DNA of 64,000 nt from positions 1 through 64,000 of the forward strand of contig JBKDOL010000068.1 of assembly GCA_046343015.1 (NCBI GenBank), written 5' to 3'. Below the pieces are notes generated by a model. It had not been told where the DNA came from, did not search any database, and saw nothing but the letters and a program-made list of their open reading frames with translations. This DNA comes from BJ22 sp021298375 (GTDB lineage: Bacteria; Planctomycetota; Planctomycetia; Pirellulales; Pirellulaceae). This document shows, piece after piece, positions 9,659 to 19,993 of this stretch. Each line of letters begins with the position of its first letter. The first letter of the stretch is position 1. The position numbers were made by a program, and so were the translations under genes.

Positions 9659-12600
9659 ATGCATCAACAACCCGACCTTATCTTGGAGCGGCAACCGGGA
9701 GGAACATTCCTCCCGCGGAACCTCGCTGCGCCCAGGTCGGAGGCGAAGTTCCCAGCAAATCGGCCGCTGGAACTTCTGGCTTTGGAAGACAGGGTGCTTT
9801 ATAGCGCCGTTCCGCTCGATCCCCAACTCGACCCACCAGAGCCTGAACCCACTACAGAGCCGCTGAACCTCGATTCGCAACTCGCAAACCTCGAGCATTG
9901 GGCAGCCCTGCTCGATGTCAGCGATGAGGGATCGCTGCCGTCTCCCACGCCTCCCGAAGCTGCGGTTGCCAACCCAAACGAGCAGGGAAACATTCTCGTC
10001 GTGATCGACCGGGGAGTCGAAAACTACGAGTTGCTGCTGGATGACATTCAGTCCCGTCTCCCACCCGACCACACCCTGCTGCTGATTGATTCGACGACGG
10101 ACGGCTGGCTGCAACTGACCCAATACCTCCAAGGCCAGTCAGGAATTCAGGAAATCCATCTTTTTTCCCATGCGGCCTCCGGGGAACTGCAGCTGGGAAC
10201 TGCCCGTGTCGACCTCGACGATCTGCTTAACGACGAATCCAGTGCCATCTGGCAACGCGCCCTGAATCCTAATGCCGATATTCTCCTTTATGGCTGCGAG
10301 CTCGCAGCTGACTCCTCAGGCCAATCATTCATTTCTCAGTTCGCCCTCTTCAGCGGAGCCGATATCGCGGCCAGCGTTGACCAATCGGGGACGACGAGCA
10401 ACGCGGACTGGGATCTGGAATACACCGTCGGCGAACTGTCCGGCCATTCCCTGTTCAGTTCAGTAGATACCCTGCTCTGGGAAGGCGAACTCGCCGCCCA
10501 AGCCCTTTCCCTATCCGGCGAGCAGAACCTCGGTGTCTTAGATCGTGGCTCGGCCGACGCCGTGGCGATGCACTCCGATGGCTCATTCGTCATTGTCTGG
10601 TCGCATGACTTTAGCGGGAACTGGGGTATCCGGGCGGCCCGATTCTTTGCCGATGGCACTCAAAACGGGGGCCTGATTTCAGTCAATGAGACAACCGTCA
10701 ACGACCAGCGTTACGCCACGATCGACATGGACGATGCCGGGAATTTTGTGATCTCTTGGACCAGTCCAAGCGACTCTCCTGGGACCGCGGATATCTATGC
10801 CCGGTGGTTTGGCGCAAGCAGCGGCAGTTCCAGCGAATTCAGAGTCAATTCCCACACCTCCGGCGGACAGTTAAATTCTTCTGTCAGCATGGCTGGAGAC
10901 GGCCGATTCGCCGTCGCCTGGGAAGGGAACGGAGCGGAAGATAGCCAAGGGATCTACGTCCGCCTGTACAACGCCAGCCGCACTCCGTTAGGCAGTCAAA
11001 TCTTCGTCAATCCGTCGGCAACCGGCTCTCAGGAAAACCCTGTAGTCTCGATGAACGACTCTGGTGATTTCGTCGTTTCCTGGAATGACGAAACATCGTT
11101 CCAATATCAACGATTCGACGCCTCCGGCACAAAGGTCGGTGGTGCCTGCACCGTCAGCTCAACCGGTACTGCCAAGAGAGGTGACGTCCTGCTTAATGAT
11201 GACGGCACCGTGGTCGTCACTTGGCAGGAAAACAATGGCTCGATGTGGGATGTCTATTGGCAGCGAAACGCCGCTAACGACAGCATTCTCACGTCCAAGA
11301 CCCTCATTCGTGTCAACAATGCCACCGATCAGTTGGCACCCTCAGTCGACGGAAATGGGGATGGCAATTTCGTAATTACCTGGGAAGCGGGTGAATACAC
11401 AGATAGCTGGGGGGTCTTTTATCAACTCTACAAACCTACCGGCCTCGCGACGCCGACTACTTTCTGGGCAAACAGCAGTTACTCCACCGGCTATCAGGGC
11501 AATGCCTCGGTCGCCCTCAACAGTCTGGAGCAATTGGTCGTCGTCTGGTCCGGTCAGTCCAGCTTTGACAGCAATGACATTGGCTACAACAACGTTTTGA
11601 ATCGATTTCCGACGCCCTCCAATGATGCCGGCTCAGCGATTGAGAGCAGTGGTTACAACAATTCAACTCCGGGTCTCGGTGCTTTCGGCAATGTCTTGGG
11701 CAATGACACTGACCCTGATGCCGGCGACACCCTTAGTGTGCAGGGCGTCATTTCCGGCATCGGCGGCTTCAGCTCAAGCAATCTGGGCACATCTCTCGCA
11801 GGCCTCTACGGTAGCCTGACCCTTAATAGCGATGGCGAGTACACCTACGCACTCAACAATTCGCATGCCATGGTTCAAGCGTTGCGCACCAACGCCGATA
11901 CCTTGACGGACACTTTTACCTACACTGTCCAAGACCAGCGAGGAATGGCCGCGACGGCGACGATCACGGTTACCATTCGCGGTCGCAATGACGCTCCGAC
12001 CGCAAATGCTGATACAGCGATTGCGGTTGAGGCCGGGGGATTGGCAAACGGATCCGCCGGTACCAATCCGACAGGAAACGCCCTCGCTAACGATACCGAT
12101 CCGGACACTGGAGACACCAAAACAGTTACGGGCGTTGCCGCTGGAGTCCAAGCCTTCGCTTCAGGGAATGTTGGCAACTCCATCCTTGGCGCCTATGGCA
12201 ATCTGACGATGGCGGCCGATGGCAGCTTCAGCTATGTCGTCGATAACCTGAACGCCAATGTGCAGGCCCTTCGCACCTCCAGCCAGACACTGATCGATGT
12301 CTTCACTTACACCTTCAGCGACGCTGGGGGATTAGGCTCCACGTCCCAGCTTACGGTCACGATACAAGGCGCAAACGACACGCCTCAACTGACAAATCTG
12401 GCCCCCGTCTCGGTCAACGAGAATGCCCCCAATGGAACTTTACTGACTTCTGCCGTGGGAAATGATCCGGATGCCGGGGAAACACTTTCCTTCAGCCTCA
12501 GCGACAATGCCGGCGGGCGGTTCACGGTCAACTCTTCGACCGGAGCAATCACGGTTGCCAACAGTGCGCTGCTGAACTACGAAGCAGCTACCAGCCATAA

Positions 12601-15600
12601 CATTACAATCAGAATCACAGATCTTGCGGGTTCTTTCAGTGAGCAGACCCTGGCGATCAATTTACTGGACGTCGACGAATTCGATGTCGGACCGGTCAGC
12701 GATGCGAATGCAGCCGCCAACTCCATCGCCGAAAATAGCGCCAATGGCTCCACCGTAGGGATTACCGCCGCCGCCAGCGATGCCGATGGCAGCAACAACA
12801 CGATCACTTACAGCCTGACAAACACTGCCGGCGGGCGGTTCACGATCAACAGCAGCACCGGCGTGGTGACTGTTGCCGATGGCTCGCTGCTCAATTTCGA
12901 ATCAGCCACCAGCTATACCATCACCGTCCGGGCCACGTCCACGGACGGCAGCTTCAGCGAGCAGTCCTTTTCGATCACCGTTACCGATGTCGACGAGTTT
13001 GATGTCGGCCCGGTCATCGATGCGAATGCAGCCGCCAACTCGATCGCCGAAAATAGCTCCATTGGCTTGAACGCACGGGTTACCGCATCCGCCAGCGATG
13101 CCGATGGCAGCAACAACACAATCACTTACAGTCTGACGAACACCGCAGGTGGGCGATTTGCGATCAACAGCAGCACCGGCGTGGTCACCGTGGCGAATGG
13201 CTCGCTGCTGAACTTCGAATCGGCTACCAGCCATACCATCACCGTCCGGGCCACGTCCGCTGACGGCAGCTTCACCGATCAGAACTTTACCATCGCCGTA
13301 ACTGATGTCGACGAATTCGATATCGGACCGGTACTCGACAGTAATTCCGTATCAAACCTGGTCAGGGAAAATGCGGCCACGGGAGAGACCGTCGGGATCA
13401 CCGGCTTCGCGAGCGACCTCGATGGAACTGCTAATGCCATCACCTACAGTCTGGAGGATGACGCAGGTGGCCGATTTGCCATCGACAGTTCGACAGGTGT
13501 CGTAACAGTCGCCAATGGGAGTCTGATAAATTACGAAGAGGCTACAAGCCAGACGATTACGATTCGTGCCAGCAGTGCCGACGGCAGTTTTTCGACAGGT
13601 ACGTTTACTTTCCTGGTGGAGAATATTAACGAGGCTCCAACAGCAATTTCAGACCATGGGCTCGCCAGCGAAGCCGGCGGTTTGAGCAATTCCACTGGTG
13701 GAAACAACGCTTCCGGAAATGTCCTGACAAACGACCTCGATCCAGACCAGAACGAATCGTTGACCGTCATTGGTGTTCAGGCGGGAACCATCCCACCGTC
13801 GGCAGGTCCGGTCGGGCTCCCGATTGCCGGTAGCTATGGAACGCTTCTGCTCAACACAGACGGCTCATATACATACACTGTCAATAATGCTCATCCCGCG
13901 GTCGAGTCGCTGCGGCATGCCGGTGAGACGCTGCAAGATACTTTCAGCTACCGGATGCGCGATGCGAACGGACTAGAGAGCACCAGCCAATTGGCGGTGA
14001 CCATCTCAGGGGCCAATGACACTCCTGACTCGATTTGGTCGGAATCTGGAATCGAAATCAACCAGGGCAGTTCTAACAACCAGTACATCCATGTCAGCAA
14101 CTTTGGGAACTTGCTCGCCGGAACCGAGTTCACCCTCAGACTTTCACTTTCCACCACTGAACCCACGGGGACATTCTTCAGCTACGCGACTCACTCGGAC
14201 CACAACGAATTCCGACTGCATCTTGCTGGCGGAAGGCTCAAAGTCTTCCTCGATGGTCAAGCCTGGAACACGAACGTTGCCGCCAGTCTCTTGTCCGATG
14301 GCGAACGGCATGAGCTGAGCATTGTTCGCACCTCTGCGGATGGAGGAGTTGCCGTCTACCTGGACGGTGTCCTTCGCGATGCCCGCGCCGGCTGGAAAAC
14401 CGGTCTGCAACTGGAGGCAAATGGCTCGATGGTTCTGGGGCACGACCAGGATACTTTTGGCGGAGGCTTTCAGGCAGCTGATGCATTCCATGGCAGCTAC
14501 TGGGATCTGGCAGTCCACTCTACCGCCTGGGATGGTGCGAGACTGAATCTTGCAGGGGGACAAACCTCGCACACTTCCCCCGATCTTTTGGGTCACTGGG
14601 ACTTTGAGATTTTCGGCGGGAACTCATTCCTCGACCTGATCGGAGGACGTCACGGTTCGCTTTTAAGCCTGCCTGCAGGCGGAGACTGGATTGCCGGTGA
14701 CGCCCGCTCGGTCGCCTCGGACTGGACCCCGAAATTGGCTGAAAACGCTACCGCGGGCACTGTCATATCCCAACTCAACTCCCACGATGTCGATGCGGGA
14801 GAGACGCTGACCTGGTCACTGCTGGATAATGCAGGTGGCCGTTTCACGATCGACAGCAGCACGGGCGTGCTCAAAGTGGCCAGCAGTGAGTTGCTTAATT
14901 TCGAGCAGTCACAAAGCCATAGCGTCGTTGTTCTGGTCGCTGACTCCGCGGGGTTGACTCGACAAGAAACTTATACAATTCAACTGACGGATATCCAGGA
15001 AAGCGGCGTCTCTTTGCCCGCCGATCTGAACGTTGCAGAAGATCGAGTTGACGAAAACAGTCCAGCCGGGGCATCAACGGGGATCCAAGTCTGGGCAATC
15101 GATGAAGATGGAACCGACAACTTAGTAACCTACAGCCTGCTGGACGACGCCGGAGGGCGCTTCACAATCGACAGCGCAACCGGCATCGTGACCGTGCTGG
15201 ACGGCAGCTTGCTCGACCGGGAACAGGCTGACAGCCATCGCATTACCGTGCGGGCTACTTCGGCCGATGGAACTTTTGCGGACAAAATTTTAACGATTCA
15301 AGTCACCGACCTTGATGAATTCGATATTGGGCCAATCAACAACCTGGATCCGCAACTGGGCCGGATCAGCGAAAACGCCACCGCCGGCACAAGCGTCGGA
15401 ATCTTGGCGTTCGCGCTTGATCAGGATGCCACGCGGAGTTCTGTTCAATACAGCCTCGACGATGACGCCCATGGGCGATTCGCGATCGACGCATCGAGCG
15501 GACTGGTGACCGTCGCCGGTACTGGCCTGTTGGACTACGAAACGGCCATGAGCCACACCATCACCATTCGGGCAAACAGCGAGGATGGAAGTTTTTCGCA

Positions 15601-17092
15601 GCGGAGCTTCACCATCGGCCTGAGCGACGCCAACGAGTTTAACCTGGCACCGGTTTTCGACGCTGACTCGCTCACAAATCTGATTTTTGAGAATTCCGTT
15701 GCCGGAACTTTTACCGGGGTCAGAGCCTCTGCGGTCGATCAAGATGGCACCCAAAACGTCGTCTCCTGGCGATTGCTCAACGACGATAACGGCCGGTTCA
15801 CCATTGACCCGTTTACCGGAATGATCACGACCTCCGCTTCCCTCGACTTCGAGTCTTTGGGGGCAGCGCGTTTCGTCGAAGTTGAGGGAACATCGGCTGA
15901 TGGGAGTCGCTCGACCGGTGTCTTTCAGATTGAGATTGGAGATGTGTTAACCGAGTCTTATACGGTATTCTCGGGATTAAATCTCTCGATGAAACCGAGC
16001 GATCTGTTGCTCTCCACCAGCCGGAATCAAGATCAATTCCAGACGCTGACTTTCACCGACATCCCTGTACTTGGCCAACTTTATGTCGTGAGCGACCGGG
16101 GCAGGCAACTGATTACCACGGAAAGTTCTGCTTCCGTCGCGATCCCGGTGGGTCAGCAAGTCATTTACGTGTCGCCAACGACAAGTTCAGGTTCGGTCGT
16201 CTTGGCTTATTCTGCGGCAACTTCCTCCGGGCAGACGCGCACCGGAACCGTGACCATTCAGGTTGAACCCGCAGTGATCGTGGTGCCACCAGCCCCTCCA
16301 AGCGAACTCTTCAGGGGTTCCTCCGGTTCGACCGCGTCGAATAATAGCGGCAACAGCACGGTGTCTGAATCGAGGTCCAGCTCCTCGAGTGGCGATAACA
16401 ATCAGCCAAGACCATCATCCGGGGAGACGAGTCCCAGCGGTGACAGCCCGGTAACAGGCGGCGGAGCGTTGTCGGCGGTTGGCCCCCTCCCCACCAGTGG
16501 CGGCATTCGCTTCTCCGAAGAGTCTGCAGACGTACTCCCCGCGATGGCCAGCGAGTCAAAAGAATGGCAGTCTGTTGCCGGCGATAAATCCCGAAGTGCT
16601 TCAGGTAATCCCAACCAGGCATCCGATGACTCGGCATTCGGTCAGCAATTTGGCCTTGCCACTTCGTATTCAACCGGTGTCAAAGACCTGCAAACTCAGG
16701 CCGAAAGCAGTATCCTGACCCGGGTAACCGCTTCCGCCGAGAGCATCCAGCAGGAATTCCTCGCGACCGCCCAGTTCGGGGAGTACCTGAGCAAACTCGA
16801 CTCCGCCTTGAAGGAGACCCCTTTGATTGTCGGGTTTGAGATGCCGGCCTACGCGACAGCGGGCGCCAGCCTGTTCACCGTCGGCTATGTCGCATGGCTG
16901 ATTCGAGGCGGGGTGCTTTTGACTTCATTTATGTCTTCGATTCCTTCGTGGCAGTCCTTTGACCCGCTGCCGATTCTTGAAAATGCAGGCTCAGACAGCG
17001 AAGAACTCGCTGCTGAGGGATCCGACACGTCCATCGCCGAACTTGTCGATTCCGAACAACCTGCTCCATCCATGGCAGTTTCTCTTGGGTAG
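9659..17092 (+). CDS. Giant DUF4347 multidomain surface protein (adhesin B)
   Basis: About 2,477 residues. The N-terminus lacks a classical hydrophobic signal peptide but has LALEDRVLYSA (residues 41-50), close to the LEPR-XLL-type motif known at the start of large planctomycete surface proteins. DUF4347 follows (about 111-277; ILVVIDRGVENYE, LFSHAASGELQLG, LYGCELAA). Next come seven repeats with a [SM]xxGxFVVxW core (about 285-640), which could form a seven-bladed propeller. Then two VCBS repeats, four cadherin-like repeats, one VCBS repeat, a LamG/pentraxin-like domain (about 1460-1680), four more cadherin-like domains, a Ser/Gly-rich linker, and a C-terminal membrane segment with WLIRGG...PSWQSFDPL. 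ATG 9659 is preferred over an in-frame GTG at 9596 that would overlap the upstream gene by 35 bp. The stop lies 6 bp before the histidine kinase gene, so the two are almost certainly cotranscribed. Exact ligand unknown. Confidence 0.9.
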   Translation: MHQQPDLILERQPGGTFLPRNLAAPRSEAKFPANRPLELLALEDRVLYSAVPLDPQLDPPEPEPTTEPLNLDSQLANLEHWAALLDVSDEGSLPSPTPPEAAVANPNEQGNILVVIDRGVENYELLLDDIQSRLPPDHTLLLIDSTTDGWLQLTQYLQGQSGIQEIHLFSHAASGELQLGTARVDLDDLLNDESSAIWQRALNPNADILLYGCELAADSSGQSFISQFALFSGADIAASVDQSGTTSNADWDLEYTVGELSGHSLFSSVDTLLWEGELAAQALSLSGEQNLGVLDRGSADAVAMHSDGSFVIVWSHDFSGNWGIRAARFFADGTQNGGLISVNETTVNDQRYATIDMDDAGNFVISWTSPSDSPGTADIYARWFGASSGSSSEFRVNSHTSGGQLNSSVSMAGDGRFAVAWEGNGAEDSQGIYVRLYNASRTPLGSQIFVNPSATGSQENPVVSMNDSGDFVVSWNDETSFQYQRFDASGTKVGGACTVSSTGTAKRGDVLLNDDGTVVVTWQENNGSMWDVYWQRNAANDSILTSKTLIRVNNATDQLAPSVDGNGDGNFVITWEAGEYTDSWGVFYQLYKPTGLATPTTFWANSSYSTGYQGNASVALNSLEQLVVVWSGQSSFDSNDIGYNNVLNRFPTPSNDAGSAIESSGYNNSTPGLGAFGNVLGNDTDPDAGDTLSVQGVISGIGGFSSSNLGTSLAGLYGSLTLNSDGEYTYALNNSHAMVQALRTNADTLTDTFTYTVQDQRGMAATATITVTIRGRNDAPTANADTAIAVEAGGLANGSAGTNPTGNALANDTDPDTGDTKTVTGVAAGVQAFASGNVGNSILGAYGNLTMAADGSFSYVVDNLNANVQALRTSSQTLIDVFTYTFSDAGGLGSTSQLTVTIQGANDTPQLTNLAPVSVNENAPNGTLLTSAVGNDPDAGETLSFSLSDNAGGRFTVNSSTGAITVANSALLNYEAATSHNITIRITDLAGSFSEQTLAINLLDVDEFDVGPVSDANAAANSIAENSANGSTVGITAAASDADGSNNTITYSLTNTAGGRFTINSSTGVVTVADGSLLNFESATSYTITVRATSTDGSFSEQSFSITVTDVDEFDVGPVIDANAAANSIAENSSIGLNARVTASASDADGSNNTITYSLTNTAGGRFAINSSTGVVTVANGSLLNFESATSHTITVRATSADGSFTDQNFTIAVTDVDEFDIGPVLDSNSVSNLVRENAATGETVGITGFASDLDGTANAITYSLEDDAGGRFAIDSSTGVVTVANGSLINYEEATSQTITIRASSADGSFSTGTFTFLVENINEAPTAISDHGLASEAGGLSNSTGGNNASGNVLTNDLDPDQNESLTVIGVQAGTIPPSAGPVGLPIAGSYGTLLLNTDGSYTYTVNNAHPAVESLRHAGETLQDTFSYRMRDANGLESTSQLAVTISGANDTPDSIWSESGIEINQGSSNNQYIHVSNFGNLLAGTEFTLRLSLSTTEPTGTFFSYATHSDHNEFRLHLAGGRLKVFLDGQAWNTNVAASLLSDGERHELSIVRTSADGGVAVYLDGVLRDARAGWKTGLQLEANGSMVLGHDQDTFGGGFQAADAFHGSYWDLAVHSTAWDGARLNLAGGQTSHTSPDLLGHWDFEIFGGNSFLDLIGGRHGSLLSLPAGGDWIAGDARSVASDWTPKLAENATAGTVISQLNSHDVDAGETLTWSLLDNAGGRFTIDSSTGVLKVASSELLNFEQSQSHSVVVLVADSAGLTRQETYTIQLTDIQESGVSLPADLNVAEDRVDENSPAGASTGIQVWAIDEDGTDNLVTYSLLDDAGGRFTIDSATGIVTVLDGSLLDREQADSHRITVRATSADGTFADKILTIQVTDLDEFDIGPINNLDPQLGRISENATAGTSVGILAFALDQDATRSSVQYSLDDDAHGRFAIDASSGLVTVAGTGLLDYETAMSHTITIRANSEDGSFSQRSFTIGLSDANEFNLAPVFDADSLTNLIFENSVAGTFTGVRASAVDQDGTQNVVSWRLLNDDNGRFTIDPFTGMITTSASLDFESLGAARFVEVEGTSADGSRSTGVFQIEIGDVLTESYTVFSGLNLSMKPSDLLLSTSRNQDQFQTLTFTDIPVLGQLYVVSDRGRQLITTESSASVAIPVGQQVIYVSPTTSSGSVVLAYSAATSSGQTRTGTVTIQVEPAVIVVPPAPPSELFRGSSGSTASNNSGNSTVSESRSSSSSGDNNQPRPSSGETSPSGDSPVTGGGALSAVGPLPTSGGIRFSEESADVLPAMASESKEWQSVAGDKSRSASGNPNQASDDSAFGQQFGLATSYSTGVKDLQTQAESSILTRVTASAESIQQEFLATAQFGEYLSKLDSALKETPLIVGFEMPAYATAGASLFTVGYVAWLIRGGVLLTSFMSSIPSWQSFDPLPILENAGSDSEELAAEGSDTSIAELVDSEQPAPSMAVSLG
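11600..14014 (+). repeat. VCBS and cadherin-like repeats in adhesin B with the same 387-bp and 318-bp periods
   Basis: VCBS junctions fall at 11987 and 12374 (387 bp apart), and a third VCBS unit ends near 14015. Cadherin-like junctions fall at 12668, 12986, 13304 and 13622, each 318 bp apart. These are the same unit lengths as in adhesin A, and the coding text is nearly the same (DEFDVGPVxDxNAAANSxAENS). Confidence 0.9.
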
Positions 17093-17098
17093 CATCCG

Positions 17099-19939
17099 AT
17101 GTTGCAGTGGTTTACGGCGAGATTGAGAATTACCGCAGGCTTGGCCGGCCTGATGATGCTGGTCTACCTCGCGACGACGATCAATGGTCTCTATCCCAGT
17201 GAAGACGGAGCATTGCAGTCGCGCCGGGCGGCGGTCTGCGAGAACGTAGCCGTCAACACCTCATTGCTGATTCAAATTGGGGCCTGGGGCGCGCTGCAAT
17301 CGACGATTGCGATGAGCGCGAATCGGAGCGAAGACTTGCTGAGCATTGGCGTCCGCAACCAACAGGGTCGTCTGGTGGCCTCTTCGCCCGGCCATCTCGA
17401 GACTTGGGGCGAGGGACCGACAGCAGAAACAAGCGACAAGATTGTCCGCTACCAGGTCCCCGTCTTCGCCAATGGCAAAGAATGGGGAGATCTTGAATTC
17501 TGCCTCGTCCCCGCTGCCGATGCGAACCGCCCACTGCTCGGAGCACTGTTCTATCGACTCCGATTTCCCTTATTCCTGTTCAGTGCCAGTTTCCTCGTTT
17601 TCTTCGTCTATCTGGGGATGATGCTCACTCAACTGGATCCGCGGAAGACCGTGCCCAGTCGCGTGAAGGCGGCCCTCGACAATTTGACGGAAGGCCTGCT
17701 GGTGCTCGACGTCAAAGGCCGGATCGTACTTGCCAACGAAGCTTTTCTCGAAAAAGTGGGAGTCGATATCGGCCGTTTGCTGGCCAAGAAGCCGGAGCAG
17801 GAATTTACCTGGACTACGCGCGAAGGAACTCCAGTCGAGCGATTTCCCTGGCATCTTGCCGCCGAGGAGGGTACCGCCGTTGTCGATCAGTATCTGATTC
17901 TCGACACACTCGCTGGGAAAAAATGCGTGCTCAAGGCGAACTGCTCTCCTGTGCTGGGACAGAACAGCCAGAAGAATGGCGTGTTGGTCAGCCTCGAGGA
18001 TGTAACGGAATTGGAGGCGAGTAAACGCGCCGCAGAGTCTGCCAATAAGGCGAAGTCTGCATTCCTCGCTAACATGAGCCATGAAATCCGCACTCCGATG
18101 ACGGCGATTCTCGGCTACGCCGATTGGTTGCGCAAGGGCAATACCACGTCCTTGGAAGAGCAGCAGGAGTATCTCGATACCATCCACTCCAGCGGTTCAC
18201 ACCTGCTCGAGCTGATCAATGACATCCTCGATCTCTCCAAGATCGAGGCTGGAAAAATGGAGATGAACCGCGAGTGGCACTCGCCATTCCAGATCATTCA
18301 GGAAATCCACAAGATCCTTAAAGTCCGGGCCACCGATAAGAAAATCGGTTTCGATGTCTGCTATCTCACGCCGCTGCCTTCTCTGATCTCAACCGATGAT
18401 GTCCGGCTGCGGCAGGTAATTGCCAATCTTGTGGGCAATGCCATCAAATTCACCTCGACAGGCAAGGTCGAGATCGTGGTCGAGTTAAAACAGGTCGCTG
18501 CCCAGTTTCAATTGCATGTCGCCATCAAGGATACGGGAATCGGCATGACCCCGGAACAACTGGCCAAGGTATTCAAGCCTTTCGTTCAGGCTGATTCAAG
18601 CGTCACGCGCAAATTCGGCGGCACGGGGCTGGGGCTGACGATCAGCAAGAATTTCGTCACTGCTCTCGGTGGTGAGGTCGCCGTTGCCAGTGAAGCGGGC
18701 AAAGGCAGTAACTTTTCATTCTGGATCGACATCGGCGATTGCTCAGCCCACCCCTTGATGACCTTTGATGATTATCAAAAATCCCAACGGCGGGACGCGC
18801 AGGAGGCGTCCGGTCAGCAACTGCTTCCGCCGTGCCGAATCCTGATCGTCGAAGACGGCGACGCGATTCGCCGATTGGTGCGTCTGCTACTCACTCGGGC
18901 GGGCGTAGAGGTCACCGAAGCCGAAAATGGGCAACTCGGCTATGAGAAGGCGCGCCAAGGCAATTTCGATTTGATGCTTATGGACATTCAGATGCCGGTC
19001 TGGGACGGCAACCAAGCCTGCTCCGCCCTCCGCGGCGAGGGATATCGCAAGCCGATTATCGCCTTGACTGCCAACGCCATGCTGGGTGAGATCGAACAGT
19101 CACGCGAAGCCGGTTTCGATGACTTCGTTGCCAAGCCGGTCAACACCGAAGAGCTGTTCCACGCAATTCGCCAGCAACTCTCCAAGTCGCCAGAGTACCA
19201 GGCTCGGGTAGCGGCTGGAGATGTTCCCGCCCAAATAATTTCCAAGCCAGCGACTGCTCGGCAACCCTCCTCGAACACAACACCTCCGAACGGCGGCGGC
19301 GCTGTCCATGGTATCGCCGCTGAGCTCGATCTGACTGAGAGCAGACTCATCGCCGAGTCCAAGCAGCCGCTCGAGCACCAACTCGAGGATCAACTCCAAT
19401 CAGCGCTCTCGGCGCTGGGTGCAGTGCTGGAAACGGACGGAGCCGAGCCTCCCCCAGCTGATGAGGCTTGGATGAGCGAGCCGATTCTGGATTGTCAATC
19501 TGGAATCCAAAGGGTTTGGTCCGAGCTCTCTCCGCCGCGGACGGAGCCGGCAAGGGAGCGCGAGACGTCACAACCCATCCTGACCGCGCATCCCGCACAA
19601 GCAAAACAAATCCCCCAAGCGGTCCGCATTCGCTCAGCTTTACCGATGGACGATCCCGAATTCAGGGAGATCGCCGCAGATTTCGTCCTAGGCTTGGGGG
19701 TTAAACTCCAGCAGATGCGTCAAGCCTTGGGAGATGGAAATCTCTCCGCGTTGGCTGGGTTGGCACACTGGCTGAAAGGCAGCGGCGGAACCTGTGGTTT
19801 CCCACAGTTTTCCCAGCCAGCCAAAGAACTGGAGCAGGCCGCAAAGGCAGGTGCTCATCAGGCGGCTAATGAACTCCTGCAGCGGATCGGGCAAATCGCG
19901 GAACTGCTCGAAGCCCCCGCTGAATACGAGTATCAGTAG
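17099..19939 (+). CDS. Membrane hybrid sensor histidine kinase (PAS-HisKA-HATPase-REC-HPt)
   Basis: Predicted phosphorelay sensor with two membrane segments (about 11-31 and 155-180) around an extracytoplasmic domain. The linker LDPRKTVPSRVKAALD and the PAS domain match the GGDEF protein at 7252. HisKA carries SHEIRTP with His328. The ATPase domain has NLVGNAIKF, DTGIGM and GGTGLGLTISK. A receiver at about 579-700 has acceptor Asp629 (LMLMDIQMP) and the conserved Lys in VAKPV. A disordered Pro/Glu-rich stretch leads to an HPt domain (about 850-930) with LAHWLKGSGG and His890. All catalytic residues look intact. It begins 6 bp after adhesin B and is followed 54 bp later by a REC-HD-GYP gene, the likely final phosphate acceptor. 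The pairing with adhesin B and with the HD-GYP protein is inferred from gene order. Confidence 0.95.
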   Translation: MLQWFTARLRITAGLAGLMMLVYLATTINGLYPSEDGALQSRRAAVCENVAVNTSLLIQIGAWGALQSTIAMSANRSEDLLSIGVRNQQGRLVASSPGHLETWGEGPTAETSDKIVRYQVPVFANGKEWGDLEFCLVPAADANRPLLGALFYRLRFPLFLFSASFLVFFVYLGMMLTQLDPRKTVPSRVKAALDNLTEGLLVLDVKGRIVLANEAFLEKVGVDIGRLLAKKPEQEFTWTTREGTPVERFPWHLAAEEGTAVVDQYLILDTLAGKKCVLKANCSPVLGQNSQKNGVLVSLEDVTELEASKRAAESANKAKSAFLANMSHEIRTPMTAILGYADWLRKGNTTSLEEQQEYLDTIHSSGSHLLELINDILDLSKIEAGKMEMNREWHSPFQIIQEIHKILKVRATDKKIGFDVCYLTPLPSLISTDDVRLRQVIANLVGNAIKFTSTGKVEIVVELKQVAAQFQLHVAIKDTGIGMTPEQLAKVFKPFVQADSSVTRKFGGTGLGLTISKNFVTALGGEVAVASEAGKGSNFSFWIDIGDCSAHPLMTFDDYQKSQRRDAQEASGQQLLPPCRILIVEDGDAIRRLVRLLLTRAGVEVTEAENGQLGYEKARQGNFDLMLMDIQMPVWDGNQACSALRGEGYRKPIIALTANAMLGEIEQSREAGFDDFVAKPVNTEELFHAIRQQLSKSPEYQARVAAGDVPAQIISKPATARQPSSNTTPPNGGGAVHGIAAELDLTESRLIAESKQPLEHQLEDQLQSALSALGAVLETDGAEPPPADEAWMSEPILDCQSGIQRVWSELSPPRTEPARERETSQPILTAHPAQAKQIPQAVRIRSALPMDDPEFREIAADFVLGLGVKLQQMRQALGDGNLSALAGLAHWLKGSGGTCGFPQFSQPAKELEQAAKAGAHQAANELLQRIGQIAELLEAPAEYEYQ

Positions 19940-19993
19940 CAATCTGCCCCAGTTCACCGTCGAACATTCGTCTCAACGATATCTGGTTATTCC

